In this document: positions 1 through 6,069 of the stretch, piece after piece
How positions within the stretch are numbered: position 1 is the stretch's first letter
How the letters are laid out: every line of letters starts with the position of its first letter
Source: Pseudomonadota bacterium
GTDB taxonomy: Bacteria; Desulfobacterota; Desulfarculia; Desulfarculales; JAHJDS01
Reading direction: 5' to 3'
Assembly (NCBI GenBank): GCA_018812395.1
Contig: JAHJDS010000509.1
Span: 1 to 10,361, forward strand
DNA length: 10,361 nucleotides
Translations under genes and position numbers: made by a program
Notes under the pieces: generated by a model
Database searches by the model: none
Seen by the model: only the letters and a program-made list of their open reading frames with translations
Told to the model about the DNA's origin: nothing

Positions 1-1
1 C

Positions 2-37
2 GATGAGCTTGTTGATTTTATGAAGAGGGGTGAGTGA
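2..37 (+). CDS. C-terminal end of an upstream gene (partial)
   Basis: An open frame enters from the left edge and ends at a TGA at 35-37, reading DELVDFMKRGE at its C-terminus. Only 11 residues are visible, so neither function nor family can be named. The acidic/basic tail looks like ordinary protein, and the strand and position match the operon that follows, which is why I prefer it to chance. A GC-rich stretch with overlapping palindromes (GGCCGGCC at 39-46, GGCCGCGGCC at 43-52) separates it from the tRNA. Confidence 0.4.
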   Translation, partial: DELVDFMKRGE

Positions 38-68
38 CGGCCGGCCGCGGCCGAGGCCAGGGAGAAAT

Positions 69-145
69 CGGGGAGTAGCGCAGCCTGGGAGCGCGCGTGC
101 TTTGGGGGCACGGAGTCGGCGGTTCAAATCCGCCCTCCCCGACCA
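69..145 (+). tRNA. tRNA-Pro (anticodon UGG), CCA encoded
   Basis: All four arms fold. The acceptor stem CGGGGAG (69-75) pairs with CTCCCCG (135-141), and the D stem GCGC (78-81) pairs with GCGC (91-94). The anticodon stem CGTGC (96-100) pairs with GCACG (108-112) around the loop TTTGGGG, giving anticodon TGG at 103-105. The T stem GGCGG (118-122) pairs with CCGCC (130-134) around TTCAAAT. The C1-G72 end pair, A73 discriminator and G37 are the bacterial proline identity elements. CCA (143-145) is encoded. The gene lies between the stop of one coding region and thyX, whose start is only 15 bp downstream, so it is probably co-transcribed with protein genes, as phage tRNAs often are. Confidence 0.95.
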
Positions 146-160
146 ACAAAGGGAGCAAAC

Positions 161-820
161 ATGATCCTCGTCAAACCGTCGTTCAACGTCGAGCGTTGCG
201 ATCCCGGTGATGAGGTCCTGGGACTGATCGAGCGGGCCGGGCGGACCTGTTACAAGTCCGAGTCCAAGATCACGCCCGACTCGGCCCGGGAGTTCGTCCG
301 GAAGATCCTCAAGAGCGGCCACCACTCGGTCATCGAGCACTCGATGATCACCGTCCGGTTCATCATCGACCGCGGCGTCTCCCACGAACTCGTCCGCCAC
401 CGTCTGGCCGCCTTCTCCCAGGAGTCCACCCGGTACTGCAACTACGCCGGCGGGGTGACCTTCGTCATTCCGCCGTGGGTGAACGTCGAGCCGGGCAATT
501 ACCCGGACCCCGACCTGGGCGAAACGGATATCGAGTTCGAGTGGGTCAATTTCATGCGTCAGGCCGAAACCATGTACCTGGACCTGCTCCAGGCCGGCTG
601 GTCCCCCCAGCAGGCCCGGTCGGTCCTGCCCAATTCTCTCAAGACCGAGGTCGTCATGACGGCCAACGTCCGGGAGTGGCGCCACGTCTTCTCGCTCCGG
701 TGTTCCAAGGCGGCCCACCCCCAGATGCGCGAGGTGATGATCCCGCTCCTGGGAGCGCTTTTCAGCCGGATCCCGGTCCTGTTCGATGACCTGGCCGAGG
801 AGTACCCGGACCATGCCTGA
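161..820 (+). CDS. thyX: Flavin-dependent thymidylate synthase ThyX
   Basis: ThyX makes dTMP from dUMP in the cytoplasm, using methylene-tetrahydrofolate as carbon donor and FAD/NADPH as reductant. The 219-aa length is usual for the family. The signature RHR-x7-S is present at residues 79-89 (R79, H80, R81 and S89), followed by TRY at 90-92. The later conserved block with LPNSLKTE (156-163) and NVREWRHVFSLR (169-180) is also intact, as is the histidine-rich GHHSVIEH (53-60). The start is an ATG with GGGAG at 151-155, five bases upstream. It is the first protein gene after tRNA-Pro and overlaps the next gene by 8 bp. Phages often carry thyX to supply thymidylate for replication, which fits this early-type cluster. 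No key residue is obviously missing. Confidence 0.95.
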   Translation: MILVKPSFNVERCDPGDEVLGLIERAGRTCYKSESKITPDSAREFVRKILKSGHHSVIEHSMITVRFIIDRGVSHELVRHRLAAFSQESTRYCNYAGGVTFVIPPWVNVEPGNYPDPDLGETDIEFEWVNFMRQAETMYLDLLQAGWSPQQARSVLPNSLKTEVVMTANVREWRHVFSLRCSKAAHPQMREVMIPLLGALFSRIPVLFDDLAEEYPDHA

Positions 821-1391
821 CGCTTTTCCCCTGCACTGGCCCCAGGGTTGGCCCCGGACGCCGGCGAACCGGCGCCGGCGGAGTCAGTTCGCTACCCCTT
901 TTTCCCGGGCCCGGGATGGCCTGCTGGACGAACTCCGACTTCTCGGAGCCAGGTACGTCACCCTGTCCACCAACGTTGGACTCAGGCTGGACGGCTTGCC
1001 CTACGCCAGCCGGCGGGAGCCGGATGATCCGGCCGTGGCCGTCTACTTCGAACTGAACGGCACGCCCCACGTCCTGGCCTGTGACAAATGGGACCGGGTG
1101 CAGGACAACACCCAGGCTATTCGCAAGCACGTCGAGGCGATCCGCGGACAAGAGCGGTGGGGCGTGGGGACGCTCGAGCAGGCCTTCAAGGGCTACAAGG
1201 CCCTGCCGGACCCGAGCCAAAAACCGTGGTGGGAGGTCCTGGGCGTCAGCCGCCATGACTCCCTGGCGGAGATTGAGGCCGCCTATCGCCGCCAGGCCAG
1301 GACAACTCATCCCGACCATGGCGGCGACCCCGAGGCGTTCAAGCGCCTGACCGTGGCCCGGGATCAGGCCAGGAACGAGAAGCGATCATGA
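813..1391 (+). CDS. Phage-type J-domain (DnaJ-like) protein
   Basis: This 192-aa protein ends in a J domain (about residues 138-190). It has the helix II pattern, an HPD motif at 166-168 (in THPDHGGDPEAF) and the following helix. J domains stimulate the ATPase of Hsp70/DnaK. There is no Gly/Phe linker, zinc-finger or substrate-binding domain, so it is not a housekeeping DnaJ. The N-terminal 130 residues open with a PLHWPQGWPRTP-like stretch that I associate with small phage J proteins, and contain a compact alpha/beta-looking region. I chose the ATG at 813, not the in-frame one at 786, because GAGGAG lies at 797-802 and the overlap with thyX is then only 8 bp. It probably recruits host DnaK to a phage replication or assembly step; the client is unknown. 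Confidence 0.75.
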   Translation: MPDAFPLHWPQGWPRTPANRRRRSQFATPFSRARDGLLDELRLLGARYVTLSTNVGLRLDGLPYASRREPDDPAVAVYFELNGTPHVLACDKWDRVQDNTQAIRKHVEAIRGQERWGVGTLEQAFKGYKALPDPSQKPWWEVLGVSRHDSLAEIEAAYRRQARTTHPDHGGDPEAFKRLTVARDQARNEKRS

Positions 1392-1624
1392 GTCAAAAAC
1401 TAGTCCAGTATTACCTCGACCAACTGAAAAGCCGGCGGTGCGCCTGTGGCGGTAAGAAACAGCCCATGAGGTCGTTTTGCTGGTACTGCTACCGGGCCCT
1501 ACCCCAGAAAATGCAATGGGCGCTCTATTTCAGGATCGGACAGGGGTACAGATCGGCCTATGAGGCCGCCCTGGACCACCTGGGCCATGGCCACCATTCC
1601 GAGTTGAGCGAGGCGGCCCAATGA
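1388..1624 (+). CDS. Small Cys4 zinc-knuckle protein
   Basis: This is a 78-aa protein of unknown function. Four cysteines (C18, C20, C31, C34) form CxC-x10-CxxC, a plausible single zinc site, in a basic, aromatic-rich context (FCWYCYRALP). The C-terminal half looks helical and ends in a His-rich GHGHH (66-70). It overlaps the preceding stop by ATGA (1388-1391) and the next start by ATGA (1621-1624), so it is almost certainly translated with its neighbours. Such mini zinc proteins are common in phage early regions and may bind nucleic acid or protein. I cannot assign a named family. Confidence 0.7.
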   Translation: MSQKLVQYYLDQLKSRRCACGGKKQPMRSFCWYCYRALPQKMQWALYFRIGQGYRSAYEAALDHLGHGHHSELSEAAQ

Positions 1625-2364
1625 CTAATCCGGGCCCCAAAGAACACCCGACCCTGTTTCAAGCTCCCATGGTCAGGGCCACCCTGGAAGGCCGCAAGAC
1701 GCAGACCAGGCGGCCGGTGACCCGGCGCAACAGCGTGATAGGGACAGAAGGGGTAGCCTGGGCCGACCTCGACTTTGACCGGGCCTGGCCCGACAACATG
1801 GGCGAGAGCCATTACCTCAAGGTGGCGCACCGGGGCGACGCCGAGGGCTTCATGGACGGCACGGTCCACCGGGTCTACCCCCGCTGTCGGCCCGGCGACC
1901 GGCTGTGGGTCCGGGAGACGTGGGCCATCGATGGCTGCGGCGGCCGCGTTAAGATGGACCGGGACACATGGCCGGATGGATGGCCCACGGACCGCCTGCA
2001 ATACCCTGCCACGGACGAAGCTCCGAACTACAGCGCTCACAAAGGGCCCTATTGGTGGAACAAGCGCCCTTCGATCCACATGCCCCGGTGGGCCAGCCGG
2101 ATCACGCTCAAGGTGGTCCGGGTCTGGCCGCAGCGGGTTCAAGATATCACCGTGGACGAGGTAGTAGCGGAAGGTCTTTGGCAATTCTACGCTCCTGAAG
2201 TTCGACAGGATCTACCCCGAGATGATGCGCTAGAGAATAGTCATCCTGCCAGGACTCGTATCTGGAAATCCTTTTGGGACGGTCTGTATGCCAGACGCCC
2301 GGACCTGCAGTGGGCCGCCAATCCCTGGGTCTGGGTGATCGAGTTCAAGAAGGTGACTCCATGA
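1621..2364 (+). CDS. Phage ASCH/morphogenesis-like protein
   Basis: This 247-aa protein matches a phage family I recognise by its word pattern. It opens with PMVRATLEGRKTQTRR (16-31), has PGDRLWVRETW in the middle (91-101), continues with KRPSIHMPRWASRI (148-161), an ITVDEVVAEG segment (176-185), and closes with NPWVWVIEF (234-242). These proteins contain an ASCH-like (PUA-related) beta barrel, a fold expected to bind RNA or modified nucleotides. In phages they are often labelled only as morphogenetic or hypothetical proteins, and their biochemical role is not established. The ATG at 1621 overlaps the previous stop in ATGA, with GAGG at 1610-1613 as a modest ribosome site. Calling it nucleic-acid binding is an inference from the fold. 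Confidence 0.65.
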   Translation: MTNPGPKEHPTLFQAPMVRATLEGRKTQTRRPVTRRNSVIGTEGVAWADLDFDRAWPDNMGESHYLKVAHRGDAEGFMDGTVHRVYPRCRPGDRLWVRETWAIDGCGGRVKMDRDTWPDGWPTDRLQYPATDEAPNYSAHKGPYWWNKRPSIHMPRWASRITLKVVRVWPQRVQDITVDEVVAEGLWQFYAPEVRQDLPRDDALENSHPARTRIWKSFWDGLYARRPDLQWAANPWVWVIEFKKVTP

Positions 2365-2723
2365 GCGGTGGCGAGACACCACGGACCGAGAGCGCGAGCG
2401 ACAACAAGGTCGTCAGGCTGGTTCCGGAGAAAAAGCCCAAGCTCCGGGTGAAACGGCGTAGCTATGACGACTGCGAGCATCTGCCTGCTGAGTTGGACCC
2501 CAGGCTCCGCACGGTGCGGTGCCTGAAGTGCGGACTCTTTTTGGACCCCATGCAGGTCCTGATCGAGCTGGTCAATAAGCACCACCCCTACTGGGTCAAC
2601 CTCCAAAGGGCGGAGAACGAATTTAAGCGACTCCAGAAGGATTTGGTTGAGGTCAGGCGCGAGCTACGTAATGCCAAGGCCCGGTTGCGCCGAGTACAAA
2701 GAAAGGGAGGGCAGACGTCATGA
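2361..2723 (+). CDS. Zinc-knuckle protein with C-terminal coiled coil
   Basis: This 120-aa protein has a basic, disordered-looking N-terminus (1-33). A likely zinc knuckle follows, with C38, H40, C54 and C57 (CEH ... CLKC). From about residue 75 to 115 it is a highly charged helix rich in Arg, Lys, Glu and Leu, which suggests a coiled coil. The ATG at 2361 was chosen over further-upstream in-frame codons because it makes an ATGA overlap with the preceding stop and has GAAGG at 2349-2353. The architecture suggests a nucleic-acid-associated dimer. I do not recognise a specific family. Confidence 0.65.
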   Translation: MSGGETPRTESASDNKVVRLVPEKKPKLRVKRRSYDDCEHLPAELDPRLRTVRCLKCGLFLDPMQVLIELVNKHHPYWVNLQRAENEFKRLQKDLVEVRRELRNAKARLRRVQRKGGQTS

Positions 2724-3310
2724 TCAGACTCAACTCCGTGGCCGCGGCCCTGGTCTTCTACTTCGAGCGGATGGCCGCCGGGGACGCCCGGGCCCTGCCG
2801 CTCGAGCCCAAAGAGGACGCCCACGCCAAGTGGACGCCCAATCCCTCGCCCTTTCATGACGCCCTGCTACTGGTCGGCGTGATCGGACGGCTGCTCCGGA
2901 CCGCCCCCTGGGTGGACGGCCAGGGCCGTCGTCACCGCCCTCTGCTCAATCAAGACGAGTTACGGCTCCTGTTCGAGATCTACGCCGGCCCGGGGGGGAC
3001 GACCCGGCGGCTGGCCGTCGAGCGGGCCCAGTGGCTGGCCGACGTCGAGATCCGCCTGGCCCGGGCCATGCTTCAGGCCGGGGTGATCCGGGCCGACCAG
3101 CTGCTCGACGGCCAGGCCGAGGTCCGGACCTACCTCGGGGTGGACGCCCGAACCCTGGGGTTCTTGACACGGCGCTACCCGATGCGCCGGGTCCCCGGCC
3201 AGCGGTTGCAGACCCTTATCCCCTGGGTCGAGGCCTGGATCGACGACCTTCCGCGTGAGTGGCGGCGGAATTGGCGGCGCTGGGGCAGACTGCAGGAGAT
3301 GGCGGCATGA
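2720..3310 (+). CDS. Hypothetical protein with C-terminal Xis/MerR-like HTH
   Basis: This is a 196-aa cytoplasmic protein of unknown function. Residues about 136-175 (from VRTYLGVDART to PWVEAWID) resemble the winged-helix pattern of excisionase/MerR-type DNA-binding proteins: a 'LGVxxRTL' helix pair, a basic wing, and a final 'W-x-EAWI' helix. The N-terminal two thirds are helical and Arg/Leu-rich with no motif I know. It overlaps both neighbours by ATGA and has an excellent AGGGAGG site at 2704-2710. It is placed among DNA-metabolism genes just upstream of the ParB-like gene, so a DNA-binding or regulatory role is reasonable but inferred. Confidence 0.6.
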   Translation: MIRLNSVAAALVFYFERMAAGDARALPLEPKEDAHAKWTPNPSPFHDALLLVGVIGRLLRTAPWVDGQGRRHRPLLNQDELRLLFEIYAGPGGTTRRLAVERAQWLADVEIRLARAMLQAGVIRADQLLDGQAEVRTYLGVDARTLGFLTRRYPMRRVPGQRLQTLIPWVEAWIDDLPREWRRNWRRWGRLQEMAA

Positions 3311-3849
3311 GCGTTGGTCAACCGACAGAGGATCGGGGACAGCAGGTCTACGAGGCCCTTCAACGGCTGACCTCGGACCGGCGCGACCGGGATCTCGAAC
3401 TCGGGGCCCTGCTGGTCGAGACTCAGGACAACCGCTTCTGGGAGGGCCGGGCCGAGACGTGGCGGGAGTTCCTGGCCTCTCCCGAGATCAACATCACCGA
3501 CACCCGGGCCCGGCAGTTGATACGCATCCACCGGACCTATGTCGAGCAGCTTGAATTCACCTTTGACGAACTGCGTCACGTTCCACGTGACACGCTGGAT
3601 CGGCTGCACGCCCACGTCAAGGACAAGACCAAGGAAATCGCCCAGGCGTTTCTGGACCGGGTGGACGGCCTGGCCCAAGCGGACGTCAAGGCCGTTTGCC
3701 GTGAGCTTGGCGGCGGGGAGGTGATCGAGCCGGACCGGATCGAGCGGGCGATCGTCGCGTACAACCAATGCGTCAGGCGGATCAAGGCTCGGCTGACGCC
3801 CGAGGAAATGATCCTGGTCCGCGAGCACAAGGACCGGGAGCCGCTTTAA
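3307..3849 (+). CDS. Hypothetical phage protein (unrecognised)
   Basis: This is a 180-aa, charged, mostly helical protein that I cannot assign to a family. The first 70 residues (QQVYEALQRLTSDRRDRDLE..., then ETWREFLASPEIN) and the later LRHVPRDTLDRLHAHVKD segment resemble the helical repeats of plasmid/phage partition or replication accessory proteins, but this is only a resemblance. The ATG at 3307 gives an ATGA overlap and has AGGAG at 3294-3298. A GTG at 3259 in the same frame would force a 52-bp overlap and is less likely. It ends 13 bp before the ParB-like gene, and its coding sequence contains a parS-like dyad, so the pair may work together. Confidence 0.6.
   Translation: MSVGQPTEDRGQQVYEALQRLTSDRRDRDLELGALLVETQDNRFWEGRAETWREFLASPEINITDTRARQLIRIHRTYVEQLEFTFDELRHVPRDTLDRLHAHVKDKTKEIAQAFLDRVDGLAQADVKAVCRELGGGEVIEPDRIERAIVAYNQCVRRIKARLTPEEMILVREHKDREPL
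3579..3594. promoter_or_regulatory. Candidate parS-like site / dyad operator
   Basis: The 16-mer CGTTCCACGTGACACG is centred on CACGTG (3584-3589). It agrees with the bacterial parS pattern TGTTnCACGTGAAACA at all but three of its specified positions. The same place also forms a perfect 7-bp inverted repeat, GTCACGT (3575-3581) and ACGTGAC (3585-3591), around TCC. It lies inside the coding region immediately before the ParB-like gene, a usual place for a centromere site. The codons it uses are ordinary, so chance remains possible. Confidence 0.35.
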
Positions 3850-3862
3850 GGAGGGACACACC

Positions 3863-5596
3863 ATGACTGAGGCGGCCCAAAAAATCGAGGCCCGGGAGCC
3901 CGGATTCGAGTGGATCCCGCCCGACAAACTGAGCCCCAGCAAGACGAACCCGCGCAAGAGATTCGACGGGCCGGAGATGGACGAACTCACGGCCAGCGTC
4001 AAGGTTCACGGCGTTCTTCAGCCGCTGGTGGTCAGGCCCAACGGGGAGGGCTTCGAGATCGTCGCCGGCGAGCGCCGCTTCCGGGCGGCCAAGGCGGCCG
4101 GGCTCGAGGTGGTGCCCTGCATGGTCCGGGCCCTGACCGACGAGGACGTCCTGGAGATCCAGATCATCGAAAACCTGCAGCGCCAGGACCTCAACCCCCT
4201 CGAGGAGGCCCGTGGCTTCAAGGTCATCCTGGATCAGGGCCGCCTCGAGGTAGCCGACCTGGCCGAGAAGATCAACGTCTCGGCCCAGTACATCGGCCGG
4301 CGGGTGGCCGTCCTGGAGTTGCCCGAGGTGATGCTCAAGGCCTGGGGCAAGGGCGAATTCCAATTCGGTCACTTGGTCCAACTGGCCCGGGTGCGGGACG
4401 ACAAGACCCGCAACGAACTGGCCAAGGAGGTTCTGAGATACGGACAGAGCGTGGGCGACCTACGCCGGCGGGTGGCCGCCCTGTCGCCTCATTTGGACAA
4501 GGCCCCGTTCAAGACGGCCGAGTGCAACACCTGCTCGGCCAACAGCCAGGTCCAGAAGACGCTTCTGGCGCCCGAGGATCTGGCCGAACAACAGAAGGGC
4601 CGCCACTGCCTCAACCCGAAATGCTACCGGAAAAAGCTGCTGGCCTGGATCAAGGAGAACGAGAATAAACTCATCGGGCGATCCGGGGCGAGGTCGGTCA
4701 GGCTTGATGAGGGCTTCTCGTGGGAGAACAAGCACGCCTTCCACCGGGCCGAGTCGGCCCCCAAGGCCTGCCGGGAGTGCGACAAGCTGGTTATTTTGGT
4801 CGACCTCTATGGCCAGCGGCAGGCCGCCTACTATGGGAAATCGTTTTCCTTGTATTGCATCGGCGACCAGGAATGCCACGCCAAGCACGATCGGGCCCCG
4901 CGCCCGGCTGGCGGTGGGGACGGTGATTCGGGTGGTGCCAGAGGCAATCGCAGGCTCAACGCCGGCCTGCTGGAACTGGAACGCATTTGCCGCGAGGCCG
5001 TGGCCAGGCGGGTGGTCGAGGCCTCTCCCGAAATCAAGCTAAGACTGGCCGTGGCCGCCCTAGCTTCGGCCTGGCCTACCGAGCATCGCTCTCGGGTGGA
5101 CGGCCATGAGGTGGTGCAGGAATTCGTCCAGGCCCTCGGAGCGTCCAAAGATGACGACCTGAGGTATTACCGGGACAAGGTGTATTATCCGGTGATTGAA
5201 GCCGGGGAAGACGCTTTTCAGGAGGCCTGGACGCGGATGATGGCCCCGGTGGTGTCCGAGGTGGAGCCGTCCTACGGTCAGCCCCGCCGTTTGTCGTTGC
5301 TGTATTTCGTGGCCCGGACCCTGGACATCGATCCGGCCCAGGTCTGGACCATCAATGAAGACTACTTGAAGAAGTTCACCAAAGATGACCTGGTCGCCCT
5401 GGGCAACGAGATTGGCCTGTGGGAGTCCCAGGACTTCCAGGTCTGGCAAACGGAACAGAAGCTGCCCGACCAGACCAAGATGAAAAAGGGTGACCTGATC
5501 AAGGCCTTCCTGGAGTCCAGGTTCGACCTGGCCGGCAAGGTGCCCCGGGAGATGGTCGAGGCGTTCCGGGAGCAGCCGGCTGAAGAGGCGGCCTGA
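3863..5596 (+). CDS. ParB/Spo0J-like protein with two Cys4 clusters
   Basis: This 577-aa protein has an N-terminal ParB/sulfiredoxin-like CTPase domain: SKTNPRKRFD (26-35), GERRFRA (69-75) and ENLQRQDLNPLEEA (103-116). The central HTH domain starts at about 130 (VADLAEKINVSAQYIGRR). ParB proteins bind parS-type sites, load as CTP-dependent clamps and spread along DNA. Unlike chromosomal ParB it continues for over 350 residues with two likely zinc clusters, C221/C224/C249/C254 and C303/C306/C332/C338, a Gly-rich linker near 348-362, and a long helical C-terminal domain (about 365-577). AAGGAGG at 3848-3854 is the best ribosome site in the window. No parA is seen in the window. It may serve plasmid-like partition, replication or transcription control of the element; which one cannot be told. 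Confidence 0.85.
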   Translation: MTEAAQKIEAREPGFEWIPPDKLSPSKTNPRKRFDGPEMDELTASVKVHGVLQPLVVRPNGEGFEIVAGERRFRAAKAAGLEVVPCMVRALTDEDVLEIQIIENLQRQDLNPLEEARGFKVILDQGRLEVADLAEKINVSAQYIGRRVAVLELPEVMLKAWGKGEFQFGHLVQLARVRDDKTRNELAKEVLRYGQSVGDLRRRVAALSPHLDKAPFKTAECNTCSANSQVQKTLLAPEDLAEQQKGRHCLNPKCYRKKLLAWIKENENKLIGRSGARSVRLDEGFSWENKHAFHRAESAPKACRECDKLVILVDLYGQRQAAYYGKSFSLYCIGDQECHAKHDRAPRPAGGGDGDSGGARGNRRLNAGLLELERICREAVARRVVEASPEIKLRLAVAALASAWPTEHRSRVDGHEVVQEFVQALGASKDDDLRYYRDKVYYPVIEAGEDAFQEAWTRMMAPVVSEVEPSYGQPRRLSLLYFVARTLDIDPAQVWTINEDYLKKFTKDDLVALGNEIGLWESQDFQVWQTEQKLPDQTKMKKGDLIKAFLESRFDLAGKVPREMVEAFREQPAEEAA

Positions 5597-5605
5597 AAAA
5601 GCCTT

Positions 5606-5633
5606 GGGCCCGGCTGCGGCAACAACCGGGCCC
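5606..5633. other. GC-rich hairpin after the ParB-like gene
   Basis: Perfect 8-bp arms GGGCCCGG (5606-5613) and CCGGGCCC (5626-5633) enclose a 12-base loop, 10 bp after the stop codon. On the + strand no T-run follows. On the - strand the stem is followed by AAGGCTTTTT, so it could weakly terminate leftward read-through from the kinase gene, or stabilise the 3' end of the ParB-like mRNA. Confidence 0.35.
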
Positions 5634-5654
5634 GAGAACCCCGAAAACACCCAA

Positions 5655-5674
5655 CGCTTAACAGGAGGTTAACG
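5655..5674 (+). promoter_or_regulatory. Hairpin presenting an orphan Shine-Dalgarno
   Basis: TTAAC (5658-5662) and GTTAA (5668-5672) form a stem around the loop AGGAG, extendable by CG/CG with one bulge. The loop plus the first stem base is a perfect AGGAGG, but no start codon lies at a usable distance; the next ATG is 33 bases on. It may be an operator or a regulatory leader element for the small HTH gene. Confidence 0.25.
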
Positions 5675-5700
5675 GGACCGAAAAACGGAGTCAAGAAGAA

Positions 5701-5901
5701 ATGCCGAGGAAAAAGCGGATCGTGATGGAGAGGGAGTCGTTTCTGTCGGGGTGGGATGAGATCGAGGCGTACACGGGGCTCAGCAGGAAGGTCCTTCGGC
5801 CGGAGATCAAGGCCGGCCGGCTGAAAGCGACGCGAGTCGGGAAGCGATGGGTTAGCAGCAAGTCCGATTGTGATGCCTGGCTACAGACGCGCCTCAAGTA
5901 G
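5701..5901 (+). CDS. Excisionase/AlpA-like HTH protein
   Basis: This 66-aa protein has the single HTH (helix_turn_helix_17/Xis) pattern. A basic N-terminus is followed by SGWDEIEAYTGLSRKVLRPEIKAGRLKATRVGKRWVSSKSDCDAWL (16-61). The recognition helix is LSRKVLRPEIKAG, the wing is KATRVGKRW, and the closing helix ends in DAWL. Proteins like this direct phage excision, control integrase or element genes, or act as small terminase-like DNA binders. The ATG at 5701 has GGAG at 5687-5690 (10-base spacing). It is separated from the ParB-like gene by about 100 bp holding two hairpins and is the last + strand gene before the kinase region. No integrase is visible, so an excision role is inferred. Confidence 0.75.
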   Translation: MPRKKRIVMERESFLSGWDEIEAYTGLSRKVLRPEIKAGRLKATRVGKRWVSSKSDCDAWLQTRLK

Positions 5902-6069
5902 GCGTTAGGGCTGGCTTGCCCAATGTGGCACCACAAAGACTCCGCTGAGTGTCTCGGACTGTCAAGATGAGAGATAGCTCTACTCTCGTCTGGGTCGAGA
6001 TCCACCGAGGTATGTGGGCAATATCCTCAATTTTCGGAGGAGAGAAGTCGCCTCAACATCTGGTAGTCC
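5902..6069. other. Intergenic junction between phage-type block and kinase gene
   Basis: These 168 bases between converging genes contain no convincing coding frame. A 9-bp hairpin with one G-U pair has arms at 5965-5973 (AGATGAGAG) and 5983-5991 (CTCTCGTCT). It has no T-run on either strand, so I do not call a terminator for the kinase transcript. Base composition is visibly less GC-rich than the operon to the left, consistent with a sequence boundary. Confidence 0.5.

Noticed and set aside
69..145. tRNA gene as a prophage attachment site
   Set aside because: It lies between co-directional genes, with no integrase or duplicated 3' end of the tRNA seen in the window.
762..1319. 185-codon - strand frame opposite thyX and the J protein gene
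   Set aside because: It is a GC-rich shadow of recognised genes on the other strand, rich in Pro, Gly and Arg, with no family resemblance.
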